Position numbers and translations under genes: made by a program. Of a DNA stretch of 33,851 nt, positions 1 to 8,261 are shown piece by piece (within the stretch, counting starts at the first letter, position 1; the number at the start of each line of letters is the position of its first letter). The notes beneath the pieces were generated by a model. It worked only from the letters and a program-made list of their open reading frames with translations, ran no database searches and had not been told where the DNA came from. This DNA is from Bordetella parapertussis (lineage in GTDB: Bacteria; Pseudomonadota; Gammaproteobacteria; Burkholderiales; Burkholderiaceae_C), in assembly GCA_945900685.1 (NCBI GenBank), contig CAMDJS010000009.1:1-33851 (forward strand). The letters are read 5' to 3'.

Positions 1-132
1 CACCGTTTCGATTTGATAGGTCCATTGTTTGCCAGCGGCCAAGGGAAACAGCGGGTTGTCATTGGCAGGTTGGTCACAAGCTGTCAAGCTGACCAAGGCG
101 AAAGCGCCTAGGAGAGAAATTCGCAGCTTCAT
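1..132 (-). CDS. Lipoprotein, N-terminal part only (runs off window)
   Basis: Open frame of 44 codons from an ATG at 132 to the left edge of the window, with no stop. The N-terminus MKLRISLLGAFALVSLTAC is a lipoprotein signal with lipobox LTAC (Cys19 would be lipidated); the mature part begins DQPANDN and contains PLAAGKQWTY, a pattern common in small bacterial lipoproteins. Its ATG overlaps the TGA of the preceding gene (ATGA, 129-132), so it is translationally coupled to the ExbB/ExbD-like operon and is probably an outer- or inner-membrane-anchored partner of it. The length and fold of the missing C-terminus are unknown, so no function can be given. Confidence 0.7.
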   Translation of the reverse strand, partial: MKLRISLLGAFALVSLTACDQPANDNPLFPLAAGKQWTYQIETV

Positions 133-626
133 TTCTCAGGCACCTGTGGGGTGGGCAAATCCATGATTTTCACTTCTTGTTCGTCACTGCCTGGGTTGAG
201 CCAACTGACACCTTTGCCATTGCCTGGTTTGACTTCGGCAGTACCCATCTGCGGAACGCCCTCACGGCCTTTGCGCATGCCATCGGAAATTTGCTCGTGC
301 AACGTTCGTGTGTAGGGCAATCGGTAAGCGCGGGGTTGTAAAAACCCTTTGCCTTCTTCGATAGGTGTCACCCACATGTACAAAGCCCCGGGAAATTTGG
401 CGCGAGGTTCATCTATCAAGGCCGCGAGGACAACAAATCGCTCTGGCAATGCGTCACTGCTTGGGATGCCCAGCAAGCTGTGCACTGCTGAAAATCCATA
501 AAAGTAAAAACCACTGACTGCAATAGCCAGCAGGCCCTTGAGCCAGCGTGGCCACTGCGAGTAAACCAGGGCCAGAGCAAGCAGCAATGCAATGAGTGCA
601 AAGACAATGATGAGGGTCAGCGTCAT
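129..626 (-). CDS. Small membrane protein of the ExbB/ExbD-like operon
   Basis: 165 residues that I do not recognise. Residues 1-22 and about 29-50 are strongly hydrophobic and probably form two membrane helices, followed by a soluble, mostly polar C-terminal domain of about 110 residues that should face the periplasm. The tail is rich in Gly, Pro and charged residues. The ATG at 626 lies one base after the stop of the ExbD-like gene and has no good Shine-Dalgarno sequence of its own, which suggests translational coupling; its TGA overlaps the start of the lipoprotein gene. The context suggests a dedicated accessory subunit of the proton-channel pair. No family-level homology could be named by eye. 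Confidence 0.75.
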   Translation of the reverse strand: MTLTLIIVFALIALLLALALVYSQWPRWLKGLLAIAVSGFYFYGFSAVHSLLGIPSSDALPERFVVLAALIDEPRAKFPGALYMWVTPIEEGKGFLQPRAYRLPYTRTLHEQISDGMRKGREGVPQMGTAEVKPGNGKGVSWLNPGSDEQEVKIMDLPTPQVPEK

Positions 627-627
627 A

Positions 628-1257
628 TTAAAAAGATTTCACTAAAGTTTTGGGAATGGTGTTGACATTGTCAACGCCACCGTCGGGGGTAACAGTAAAT
701 CGCGCCAAAGTCGTTTCTTTTCCGCGGCCTTCCAAAATGGCTTGACCGTAAAAAACGACTTCTGCTTTGGGATTGACCTTGATGATGGATATGCTGACCT
801 CGACAGGTTGACCAGCGCGCGGGTCGTTGCTGTCTATGTCTTTGGTCTCGTAGTAATGGGCGTTGGCCACATACTCACCGGGCACGATGCTGCGAATCGT
901 GACGACTTCTTGGCGCAAGGGATTGATAACTTTGCGGCCATTGACCGTGATGGTGTTGTTGGAGTTGCCGCGATCATCGCGGTCCAAATACATCAGGTCG
1001 ACCTCGCGGTTACGAAACCAAGCACTTTCGCCGGAGGGGCCTTGCACCCACAAATCCAAATCGTTCGGGTCCATGTCCGGCCAAGACAGCGTGATGATGA
1101 ATTCCGCTTTGGCGGGAATGTCTCCAGTTTTGGTGGCCTTGGGGTTCATGGCCAGCAAAGCAATGATGAAACAAAACACAAAGGCGATCAACATATTGAA
1201 CAACATGTCATAAAAAGGATCGACCTCAGGTTCGCGTGAAAAACGGTTTTTGCGCAT
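628..1257 (-). CDS. ExbD/TolR-like stator protein with DUF2135-like periplasmic domain
   Basis: 209 residues. A short cytoplasmic N-terminus leads into one membrane helix (about residues 18-38). The segment DPFYDMLFNMLIAFVF resembles the ExbD/TolR pattern PF-[IL]-D-xML, and Asp17 sits where ExbD has its proton-carrying Asp. From about residue 50 the periplasmic part is not the ExbD fold: LSWPDMDPNDLDLWVQGPSG resembles the beta-sandwich DUF2135/YfaP-type domain, with further strand-like segments to the C-terminus. It follows the ExbB/TolQ-like gene by 15 bases and precedes a small membrane protein by one base. I infer that the pair forms an energised complex whose periplasmic output domain is unusual. 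The Asp alignment is by eye. Confidence 0.7.
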   Translation of the reverse strand: MRKNRFSREPEVDPFYDMLFNMLIAFVFCFIIALLAMNPKATKTGDIPAKAEFIITLSWPDMDPNDLDLWVQGPSGESAWFRNREVDLMYLDRDDRGNSNNTITVNGRKVINPLRQEVVTIRSIVPGEYVANAHYYETKDIDSNDPRAGQPVEVSISIIKVNPKAEVVFYGQAILEGRGKETTLARFTVTPDGGVDNVNTIPKTLVKSF

Positions 1258-1272
1258 AGCGTAGAAATCGCT

Positions 1273-1953
1273 TCAGCGACCGATCACCAATCCGTGGCGT
1301 TGTGCCTGCGACAGCAATTGATCGGCAAAACGGTCCATGCGGGTCAGTTGCAAACCCAGCAAGATATTGCCGACCAAGCCGACCATGGTGGTCAGCAATG
1401 CCACACCCAAGCCAGAGGTGAGGTTGCGCAATAAATCTTGGGCTTGCGTCGGGTCAAAGTTTTGAATTTGACCGATTTGCATGGCAAGCACTGAAAAGCC
1501 AATCACCTTGCCCAGCAATCCCAACTTGAGTTGTACCCCGTTCACCCACCATGCCGTGGTGTGTGGGCCATGGGTTTTCTCCATCAGCAGGTCCAACGGC
1601 GCTCCACTGTCTTGCGGGTTGGCTGCCAAGGCCGACCAGTATTCAGCGGCCCAGCCTTGGGCTTGGATCAAGCCTTGCATACCTTGAGAGGAAGCTTTAT
1701 CCAAGAGATCTCGCTGGTGTGCCAATTCTTTGGAGCGCATGCCGCACCAAAGCGTGGCCACAGCAAATATCACGATGATGACCAAGGTGATGCCGGTGGG
1801 GTCAGAGCTGATCAATAAATGCCAGACCCCTTTGATGCCCAGCAACCAAGTGGAAAAGACAAACAGGCCAACAAGAATCAGCCATTCAAACCATAAAGGC
1901 TCTACTTCCCAATGGGGGTTTTTGGCCTTGAGGCGCAAAAAAAGAGATTTCAA
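1273..1953 (-). CDS. MotA/TolQ/ExbB-family proton channel protein
   Basis: 226 residues with membrane helices near 24-45, 52-70, 145-165 and 180-205. The C-terminal block LTSGLGVALLTTMVGLVGN, followed by a Q-x-x-R-M-D-R-F segment, is the typical TolQ/ExbB/MotA proton-channel signature. These proteins form a pentameric channel around an ExbD/MotB dimer in the inner membrane and convert proton flow into motion or work on the envelope; an ExbD-like gene follows directly. Translation probably starts at TTG 1953, because AGGTGA lies six bases upstream and no in-frame ATG is nearby. It is shorter than MotA and lacks an obvious torque-generating cytoplasmic loop. It is the first gene of the leftward operon, divergent from the beta-propeller gene. 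Confidence 0.8.
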   Translation of the reverse strand: MKSLFLRLKAKNPHWEVEPLWFEWLILVGLFVFSTWLLGIKGVWHLLISSDPTGITLVIIVIFAVATLWCGMRSKELAHQRDLLDKASSQGMQGLIQAQGWAAEYWSALAANPQDSGAPLDLLMEKTHGPHTTAWWVNGVQLKLGLLGKVIGFSVLAMQIGQIQNFDPTQAQDLLRNLTSGLGVALLTTMVGLVGNILLGLQLTRMDRFADQLLSQAQRHGLVIGR

Positions 1954-2143
1954 AACATTTCACCTGTTGGACATAGTTAGAAGCATGCCGCTAAATCATG
2001 TAGTTCAAATGTGGCGACAAACCGGTGAGGCGGATAATAACTGAGACACAAACACGCTAACTTCCCTCTGATCCTTAAGGGTTGATCACCTAGTCTAAGA
2101 TGCAAACTGCTTCTTTTAATGCATTGACTGAAATGGGTTTGCG
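1954..2143. promoter_or_regulatory. Divergent intergenic region
   Basis: 190 bases between two divergent start codons must carry the promoters for the ExbB-like operon (left) and the beta-propeller operon (right). AGGTGA just upstream of TTG 1953 is the ribosome site for the left gene. I see no convincing -35/-10 pair, long inverted repeat or terminator, so promoter positions are not called. Confidence 0.4.
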
Positions 2144-3088
2144 ATGAAAAAGTTATCTTTTGTAGTTTGCCTTGGCTTGTCTTTACTTGGTTTTTCTGCT
2201 TTTGCGCAATCTCGCGCTTACGTCACCAATGAGGGTGGCGGCTCTGTCTCGGTGATTGATGTGGAGACGGATACTGTCATCTCCACCATTGACACCGGCG
2301 GAAAACCGCGTGGATTGGCGCTTTGTAAAGGCCATAAAAAGTTATTTGTGACTGAACAGAATTCGGCACAGTTGTGGATGATTGACACGATCAAGGGCGA
2401 GATTGAGCAACGGGTTCAGCTTGGAGAATCCCCCGAGGCCATGTATTGCTCTTCTGACGGTAAATGGCTGGGTGTCGCCAATGAGGGCACGAACAGCATC
2501 AGTTTCATCGACGTGAAAAGCATGACCGTGAAATTCTCCATTCCAGTCAAAGGAAAAAATCCGGAACACGGTGTTTTCAGTCCGGATGGCAAACTGATGT
2601 TGGTTTCTGCGGAGGAAGCAGACCTGGTGGATGTGATTGATCTCACCAAACGCAAACAGATCGGCTCTATCAAAGTAGGTGAAAGACCGCGTGGCATTGC
2701 TTTCAGTCCGGATGGCAAGCGCGCCTATGTGGCGGTTGAAAGCGCCAGTTTGCTGGTGGCTATCGATGTGGCTAAACGGGAAGTCATCGGTAAGCAAGCC
2801 GTTGGCAAGCGTACTGCCGGTGTCATTGTGTCGCCTGATGGGGCTTATGTTTTTGCCAGCAACGGGGGCGACGCCAATGTGTCCATGGTGGACGCGAAAA
2901 CATTTGAATTGGTGGAAAACATAGCCATTGGTCAGCGCCCTTGGAATATGAGCTTCAGTCCTGACGGCAGCAAGTTGTATGTAGCCGCAGGGCGCAGCGG
3001 CTCAGTCAGCGTGATTGATGTAGCCAGTCGTAAGATGGTGTCGGAAATACCTGTGGGTCGATTGCCTTGGGGTGTCGTGACACACTGA
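2144..3088 (+). CDS. Periplasmic YVTN beta-propeller protein
   Basis: 314 residues with a Sec signal peptide (MKKLSFVVCLGLSLLGFSAFA, cut near residue 21). The mature protein is a chain of about seven 40-residue YVTN/NHL-like repeats: YVTNEGGGSVSVIDVETDTV, then GVANEGTNSISFIDVKS, SPDGKLMLVSAEEADLVDVI, SPDGKRAYVAVESASLLVAI and SPDGSKLYVAAGRSGSVSVI. This gives a seven-bladed propeller. It resembles the beta-propeller proteins often found with PQQ- or cytochrome-linked catabolic dehydrogenases, but no quinoprotein gene is present here, so the partner is unknown. The cytochrome b561 gene starts 26 bases downstream, which points to a role near a periplasmic redox enzyme. Confidence 0.85.
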   Translation: MKKLSFVVCLGLSLLGFSAFAQSRAYVTNEGGGSVSVIDVETDTVISTIDTGGKPRGLALCKGHKKLFVTEQNSAQLWMIDTIKGEIEQRVQLGESPEAMYCSSDGKWLGVANEGTNSISFIDVKSMTVKFSIPVKGKNPEHGVFSPDGKLMLVSAEEADLVDVIDLTKRKQIGSIKVGERPRGIAFSPDGKRAYVAVESASLLVAIDVAKREVIGKQAVGKRTAGVIVSPDGAYVFASNGGDANVSMVDAKTFELVENIAIGQRPWNMSFSPDGSKLYVAAGRSGSVSVIDVASRKMVSEIPVGRLPWGVVTH

Positions 3089-3114
3089 ATTTTGTTGGAT
3101 CAGAAAGAGTAAAC

Positions 3115-3708
3115 ATGACAGATAACCCATCCACTGTTGTCGAGCCTTTGACACCTGCCCCCACACCCTTGCAATACGACCGCATGTTGGTGGTTTTACA
3201 TTGGGTGCTTGCCATTGGCTTGATTTACCAATTGGGCTTGGGTTTGTGGATGGAAGATCTGCCCAAAGAGCCTCCAGGCTACCGCGCTCAATGGTTCAAT
3301 CTCCACAAATCTATCGGTTTGTGCTTAGGCTTTCTGATCTTGTGGCGTTTGGGCTGGCGCGTTACCCATTCAGTGCCTGCGCCAGTCAACCCATTAGATT
3401 CTTGGCAACAAAAACTGGCCACATGGGCGCATCGCCTCATATACCTGAGCATGTTGCTCGTGCCGATCACTGGATTCTTAGGCTCAAGTTTTTCAGCTTA
3501 TCCGGTGAAATTTTTCGGTTGGGTGTTGCCTAAATGGGTTGAGCCTGATCCTGATTTGAAATCATTTTTTGCTGAGGCCCATGAACTTGCAGCACTTGTA
3601 TTCATGTGTTTGTTGATGCTTCATTTTGCTGCGGTTTTTTGGCATATGTTTGTCAAGCGCGACGGCTTACTCAAGCGCATGACCTGGGGTCGTGCCAGCC
3701 CAGATTGA
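3115..3708 (+). CDS. Cytochrome b561-family protein
   Basis: 197 residues from ATG 3115, preceded by a purine-rich AGAAAGAG; the open frame extends upstream into the propeller gene but that extension is not protein-like. Four main hydrophobic helices are seen (about 23-45, 62-80, 105-125, 155-180). Candidate haem-b ligands are His29 (VVLHW), His64 (NLHKS), His156 (EAHEL) and His170 (MLHF). The layout matches the bacterial di-haem cytochrome b561 family, which moves electrons between the quinone pool and periplasmic partners. It lies 26 bases behind the propeller gene and its stop overlaps the next gene's start (TTGA at 3705-3708), so the three genes are likely co-transcribed. Confidence 0.85.
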   Translation: MTDNPSTVVEPLTPAPTPLQYDRMLVVLHWVLAIGLIYQLGLGLWMEDLPKEPPGYRAQWFNLHKSIGLCLGFLILWRLGWRVTHSVPAPVNPLDSWQQKLATWAHRLIYLSMLLVPITGFLGSSFSAYPVKFFGWVLPKWVEPDPDLKSFFAEAHELAALVFMCLLMLHFAAVFWHMFVKRDGLLKRMTWGRASPD

Positions 3709-4940
3709 AGATACTTTTTCTTCATCAAAATTTTCCGGGCCAATTCAAGCACCTTGCCCCGGCCTTGGCTGCTTTGGGGCATGAAGTTCACGCCTTGCAA
3801 TTGACAAAAAATCCCGCCTTCGATTGGCAAGGTGTCAAAGTTCACACGTATTACCCGCAGCGCGGCAGTACCCCGCAGATCCATCCTTGGGTGATTGACA
3901 TCGAAGCCAAGGCCATACGCGGAGAAACCGTTTTACGCTGGGCGCTGGAGATGAAGAAACGCGGCTTTTCACCCGACACGGTGATCGCGCACCCGTCCTG
4001 GGGTGAGAGCTTGTTTATCAAGCATGTGTGGCCAGCGACCAAACTCGGTTTGTTTTATGAAATGTATTACCAGGTCGACGGACAAGACGTGCATTTCGAC
4101 CCTGAATTTTCAAAACCCGAAATCTGCTCGGACAGCCGTTTGTTGATGAAAAATGCCATTCAGATACTGCAAAACCAGTTTGCTGATGCCGCTATTTCAC
4201 CCACGCATTGGCAAGCAGGCACTTATGAGCCCGAGGTGCAAAAAAAAATCACAGTGGTACATGACGGCATAGACACGCAAGCTATCAAGCCAGATGCATT
4301 GGCGCGGTTGACGCTGGAGAACGGTCAAAGTTGGTCACGTCAAGATGAAGTGGTGACTTTTGTCAGTCGCAATCTTGAGCCTTACCGCGGCTACCACGTG
4401 TTCATGCGCGCGCTGCCGCAATTGCTTCGATTGCGTCCGCAGGCACAGGTGTTGATTGTGGGGTCCGATGGGGTCAGTTATGGCGCGAAGCCACCGACCG
4501 GTCAAACATGGAAACAAATTTTCATAGATGAAGTGCGGGCTCAAATCAGCGACGCTGATTGGCAGCGGGTACATTTTTTGGGCAGACTGAGCTATCCGCA
4601 ATTTTTAAACATGCTGCGAATCAGCAGCGTTCATGTGTACTTGACTTACCCGTTTGTGTTGAGTTGGAGTCTGATTGAAGCCATGAGCAGTGGTTGCGCT
4701 ATTTTGGCCAGCGACACTGCGCCGGTTCGCGAGGCGATTGAAGACGGTGTCACTGGCCGCTTATTGCCATTTTTTGATCCGCAAGCTTGGGCCCACGGCA
4801 TAGATACTTTGCTCAACGACCCCGCCGAGAGAATGCGACTCGGTGCACAGGCGCGTCAGCGCGCTGTTGAACAGTACGACTTGCAAACCGTTTGTCTGCC
4901 CAGCCAGTTGCAATGGGTTCAAGACTTAGCCGGTAAATAA
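3705..4940 (+). CDS. Family 4 glycosyltransferase
   Basis: 411 residues if translation starts at TTG 3705, which overlaps the cytochrome stop as TTGA. The protein then begins (M)KILFLHQNFPGQFKHLAPAL, which is exactly how this GT4 subfamily starts; the longer open frame from 3606 only re-reads the cytochrome gene. The N-terminal half is of the Glyco_trans_4_3 type. The C-terminal half is a GT-B nucleotide-sugar domain with FLGRLSYPQFLNMLR and the acidic E-x7-E motif in SLIEAMSSGCAILASD, then VREAIEDGVTGRL. It should transfer a sugar to a lipid or polysaccharide acceptor on the cytoplasmic side of the inner membrane. Acceptor and donor cannot be read from sequence, and the link to the cytochrome is unexplained. 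Confidence 0.85.
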   Translation: MKILFLHQNFPGQFKHLAPALAALGHEVHALQLTKNPAFDWQGVKVHTYYPQRGSTPQIHPWVIDIEAKAIRGETVLRWALEMKKRGFSPDTVIAHPSWGESLFIKHVWPATKLGLFYEMYYQVDGQDVHFDPEFSKPEICSDSRLLMKNAIQILQNQFADAAISPTHWQAGTYEPEVQKKITVVHDGIDTQAIKPDALARLTLENGQSWSRQDEVVTFVSRNLEPYRGYHVFMRALPQLLRLRPQAQVLIVGSDGVSYGAKPPTGQTWKQIFIDEVRAQISDADWQRVHFLGRLSYPQFLNMLRISSVHVYLTYPFVLSWSLIEAMSSGCAILASDTAPVREAIEDGVTGRLLPFFDPQAWAHGIDTLLNDPAERMRLGAQARQRAVEQYDLQTVCLPSQLQWVQDLAGK

Positions 4941-4958
4941 TTTTTTTCAGGCTGTTTT

Positions 4959-7301
4959 TCAAATCACTTTGAAATGGTGTGTGCCGTCTTTGCGCAGTTG
5001 ATCCACCAAGCCAGTGTGCCAGTCAAAATAATGTTGCAGGTTTTGCGCTGAATAGTCAGCGCCTTCATAAGGCTGGCGGTAACGGTCAATGCGCGGACTA
5101 GCCACATAGGATTCACCTTGCTGGGTACTGAACCCTTGCGCGATCCAGGCAGCGTTGCCGCCCGGCAACCAAAAAACTTCCACGCCAGGTCTGACCAAAG
5201 TCTGCAACTCTGCAACGGCAAATCTGGAAGCGCGACCATCAGCGCAGGTCAAAACATAGCGGTTGGCTTTGTGAACCCTTGTGAAGTCTTGTGCCATTTG
5301 AGAACGCAGCAGCCACCATGCACCGGGGATGTGTTTTTTGACATAAGTGCTGCTGTCGCCTACATCAATCACCATGCTGAGGTTGCTGCGGTTGGCCAGC
5401 CATTCTTTGAGCGTAGCGGGAGTCACTTCAACCACATCTTGCGCTGGAGCAGGCAAGGGATCAACCGGTAAATCAGTCTGGTGTAAATCTTGGCTAACCA
5501 CATCTTTCAAGAGGTAAGTTTCCCAGCCCATTTGAACGAGCCAAGCGGCGGCCATAGATGCACGCACACCATCATCGTCATACAACACCACCCTCGCTCC
5601 GCGCACGCCCATGTAGTCGTCTGTACGCGCCAACAGTTCACCGCCTGCTGCATGGCGTGCACCTGGCCAATGGCCGCGAGCATATTCATCGGCGCTTCGC
5701 ACATCGAACAGGTAAGTACTGCGGGTGGTATCAGATAACAAGGCTTTCAGTGCATCCCGGTCAATGCGGTGAACCCCGGCGCGAAACAACAATGCCAAAG
5801 CAGATGCAGATGTTTTTTTCTGGTCAGCCTCGTCTGATTCGTTAAATTGACTTTGCGCCTTTTGTACCAAGTCATAACCGGCCAAGCTCCAACCCAAGAG
5901 GCCGTTTCTCAAGGTGCAGACCGGATTGGGTATACCGGCGTTGATCAGAGATTGCGCGCCGATGATGCTTTGATCACGCGCGCCGCAATGAACCACAATG
6001 CGTGTGCTTGCATGCGGTGCAATGGTTCTCGCGCGCAATACCAGTTCACCTGCGGGTAGGTTGATGGCGCCGGGAATGCTGATGCTGTGGAACTCTTCGA
6101 AGCTTCTGGCATCCAAAACAACCATGTCTGCCCGACTGTCCATCAGCGCTTTGACTTCAGACGCTGAAAACGAAGGCGTTTTGCGGTGATGCTCCACCCA
6201 TTCGGCAAAGGCTTTGCTTGCCACATGGATGTCTTTGAACAATTCACCGCCCGCTGCAGCCCAGCCTGCCAGTCCATTTTGAAACAGACGCACATCGCTA
6301 TAGCCCATGCTTTGAAAAATCTCTGCCGCACGCAAGGCAATACCTTCACCTGTGTCAAACAACACGATCATTGTGTCTTGACGAGGTATGCGAATGGCAC
6401 TGTCGGCCTCTATGCGCCCATAAGGCAGTTGAATGGCAAACAAGGGATGACTTTGCCCGTAAGCATGTTCTTCACGCACATCAACCAATGCGATTTCTTG
6501 TTTCTCCAGTAACGCCTGTCGCACTTGCGAATAAGTGCACAACGCAAACGGATGTTCAAGCCTTGCGTGCTCGTTGACAGGCTCAGCAGAGATCGACTGC
6601 TTAGGTTGATCCGTTGCAGTCATTTGTGGAGTGACCAAGGCCGTTGCTGCCTGAGCCGAAGGCAAAGTAACTGACAGGGGTGTATGCGGTGCGATGGGCG
6701 GTGCGGGCGGTGCCGCAACATGGACTCCCATAGGTGCGTTCGCATAACCCTCTATCAATAGTTGGCGCGAGCCATCTGCGCGGTATGTGTGACGCTGCAA
6801 CAAGCCGATGGGGCCTTCGTAAATCTCTACGCTGATTGACACCTGGTCAGGCGAGGCATTCCATACTTTGTGTACGTCCCCCATGCGCGGAGATACCGCT
6901 TCCATATCGCCGGGCAGCATATCGATTTGAAAGCCTGCCGGTACCCAGCGACCGTCTGACATGCGGCTGTAGGGCTGGCAAGACAAGCTGCCGCGCAACA
7001 TTCCCATCAATCCCCAGACCGTGTGATCGTGAATGGGTGTACTTTGCCCGGGCCCGCAGACCAGGCTTACCACCGAAAATCTGGATTGCGGATCCGCATA
7101 AATCAAAAACTGTTGCGGTTGGTGCGGATGAGGCAGCGTGAATTCGGGCTGCAACCAGTCATCTTGCTCTAACAAGCCACTCATCAAAACCTGCGCTTGA
7201 GCGCTCAGGTCCGCCTCTGCGGGCTCGCTGTCCACCAATCTGGTTATAGCGGCTAGAAACTGGTGCAGTCGATGACTGTTGGTCTTGTTTGCTTCGTACA
7301 T
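4959..7301 (-). CDS. Cupin thiol-dioxygenase-like / four-rhodanese fusion protein
   Basis: About 780 residues from ATG 7301 (MYEANKTNSHRLHQFLAAI); a longer frame from GTG 7430 would overlap aroE. Residues 1-185 resemble the cysteine/mercaptopropionate dioxygenase cupin: HDH (His91, His93) and His144 in GDVHKVWN are the three iron ligands. A Pro/Ala-rich linker (about 195-245) follows, then four rhodanese domains near 255-355, 377-477, 512-602 and 624-722. Domains 2 and 4 keep the catalytic Cys (VVHCGARDQS, Cys439; LTCADGRAS, Cys686). Domains 1 and 3 have Asp at that place (LFDTGEG, LYDDDGVRAS), so they are probably structural. It may oxidise a thiol and handle the sulfur released. It is cytoplasmic, with no signal peptide, and runs convergent to the glycosyltransferase gene with an 18-base gap. 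Confidence 0.85.
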   Translation of the reverse strand: MYEANKTNSHRLHQFLAAITRLVDSEPAEADLSAQAQVLMSGLLEQDDWLQPEFTLPHPHQPQQFLIYADPQSRFSVVSLVCGPGQSTPIHDHTVWGLMGMLRGSLSCQPYSRMSDGRWVPAGFQIDMLPGDMEAVSPRMGDVHKVWNASPDQVSISVEIYEGPIGLLQRHTYRADGSRQLLIEGYANAPMGVHVAAPPAPPIAPHTPLSVTLPSAQAATALVTPQMTATDQPKQSISAEPVNEHARLEHPFALCTYSQVRQALLEKQEIALVDVREEHAYGQSHPLFAIQLPYGRIEADSAIRIPRQDTMIVLFDTGEGIALRAAEIFQSMGYSDVRLFQNGLAGWAAAGGELFKDIHVASKAFAEWVEHHRKTPSFSASEVKALMDSRADMVVLDARSFEEFHSISIPGAINLPAGELVLRARTIAPHASTRIVVHCGARDQSIIGAQSLINAGIPNPVCTLRNGLLGWSLAGYDLVQKAQSQFNESDEADQKKTSASALALLFRAGVHRIDRDALKALLSDTTRSTYLFDVRSADEYARGHWPGARHAAGGELLARTDDYMGVRGARVVLYDDDGVRASMAAAWLVQMGWETYLLKDVVSQDLHQTDLPVDPLPAPAQDVVEVTPATLKEWLANRSNLSMVIDVGDSSTYVKKHIPGAWWLLRSQMAQDFTRVHKANRYVLTCADGRASRFAVAELQTLVRPGVEVFWLPGGNAAWIAQGFSTQQGESYVASPRIDRYRQPYEGADYSAQNLQHYFDWHTGLVDQLRKDGTHHFKVI

Positions 7302-7411
7302 TAGAGAGCATTTGAGAGGAAGAGCGGATTGTTTCACAGTAATGCCGGTTTTTTGGGTTCCCGATCCAAGCTCTTCGCCTTGCCTTTCAAAAACGCTATG
7401 CTTGACAGACG
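7302..7411. promoter_or_regulatory. Divergent region, cupin-rhodanese gene / aroE
   Basis: 110 bases between the preferred starts of the two divergent genes. It must contain both promoters if those starts are right. No strong Shine-Dalgarno sequence precedes either ATG and no clear -10/-35 pair is visible. TATGCT at 7397-7402 is a weak -10 candidate for aroE. Confidence 0.3.
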
Positions 7412-8260
7412 ATGAATCCATCTGTTTCACATACTTTCGTTCTCGCCGGTGTCATGGGCTGGCCAATTGCGCACTCGCGCTCGCCGGTCATTCATGGTCA
7501 CTGGATTGAGCAATTGGGAATACGCGGTGCTTATGTTCCCTTGGCAGTCAATCCAGTGAACTTGCCCGAGGCGCTCCAAGGTTTGTTGGCGCTTGGATTC
7601 GCCGGTTGCAATCTGACTCTGCCGCACAAGGTGGATGCGTTGATGTGTATTGCGGAACTGGACCATGTCGCTCGCCAAATCGGGGCAGTCAACACGGTGG
7701 TGGTGCAAGCAGATGGCAGTTTGCGCGGCACCAATACAGATGCTTTTGGCTACATACAAAGTCTGCGCGAAGAGCAGCCTGATTGGCAAGCCGATAGCGG
7801 TCCTGCGGTCGTCTTGGGTGCAGGCGGTGCGGCTCGGGCCATCGTCTGGGCCTTGGCTGATGCCGGTGTGAAAGAGATTCGCTTGTTCAATCGCAGTCCG
7901 GACAAAGCACACGAAATGGCTCGGCAATTCGGTTCGCCTGTGAAGGCCTTGGCGTGGGAGCAGCGCCACGAAGCCTTGGCAGATGCAGGCTTGTTGGTCA
8001 ACACCACCACCCAGGGCATGCAAGGTCAAGCTGCGCTGGACATCGATTTGTCTGCATTGCCTCAAACCGCTTTGGTCTCCGATATTGTCTACACGCCTTT
8101 GGAGACAGATCTGTTGTTGCGAGCCAAGTTGCGCGGCAATTCTGTGGTCAATGGTTTGGGTATGTTGCTGCACCAGGCGCGACCCGGTTTTGAAGCATGG
8201 TTTGGCGTGATGCCCGAGGTCACACCGGCCTTGTGGCAAAAGGTCTTGGCAACGCTTTGA
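7412..8260 (+). CDS. aroE: Shikimate dehydrogenase
   Basis: 282 residues, the usual AroE length. It reduces 3-dehydroshikimate to shikimate with NADPH in the cytoplasm, the fourth step of the chorismate pathway. Visible motifs are GWPIAHSRSPVIH (shikimate site), NLTLPHK with catalytic Lys73, GTNTDAFGY with catalytic Asp110, the nucleotide-binding loop VVLGAGGAARAI (about 133-144), NTTTQGM, and the C-terminal GNSVVNGLGMLLHQA. The ATG at 7412 gives the expected N-terminus. The stop is one base from the convergent soxA stop. It is a housekeeping gene with no visible functional link to either neighbour. Confidence 0.97.
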   Translation: MNPSVSHTFVLAGVMGWPIAHSRSPVIHGHWIEQLGIRGAYVPLAVNPVNLPEALQGLLALGFAGCNLTLPHKVDALMCIAELDHVARQIGAVNTVVVQADGSLRGTNTDAFGYIQSLREEQPDWQADSGPAVVLGAGGAARAIVWALADAGVKEIRLFNRSPDKAHEMARQFGSPVKALAWEQRHEALADAGLLVNTTTQGMQGQAALDIDLSALPQTALVSDIVYTPLETDLLLRAKLRGNSVVNGLGMLLHQARPGFEAWFGVMPEVTPALWQKVLATL

Positions 8261-8261
8261 A

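Noticed and set aside
628..1953. Zorya-type defence (ZorAB)
   Set aside because: The channel pair resembles MotA/MotB-like stators, but no helicase or nuclease genes follow and the periplasmic domain is not of the peptidoglycan-binding type.
7427..8239. Minus-strand open frame of 270 codons inside aroE
   Set aside because: The plus-strand frame encodes all AroE motifs; the antisense frame has no recognisable domain.
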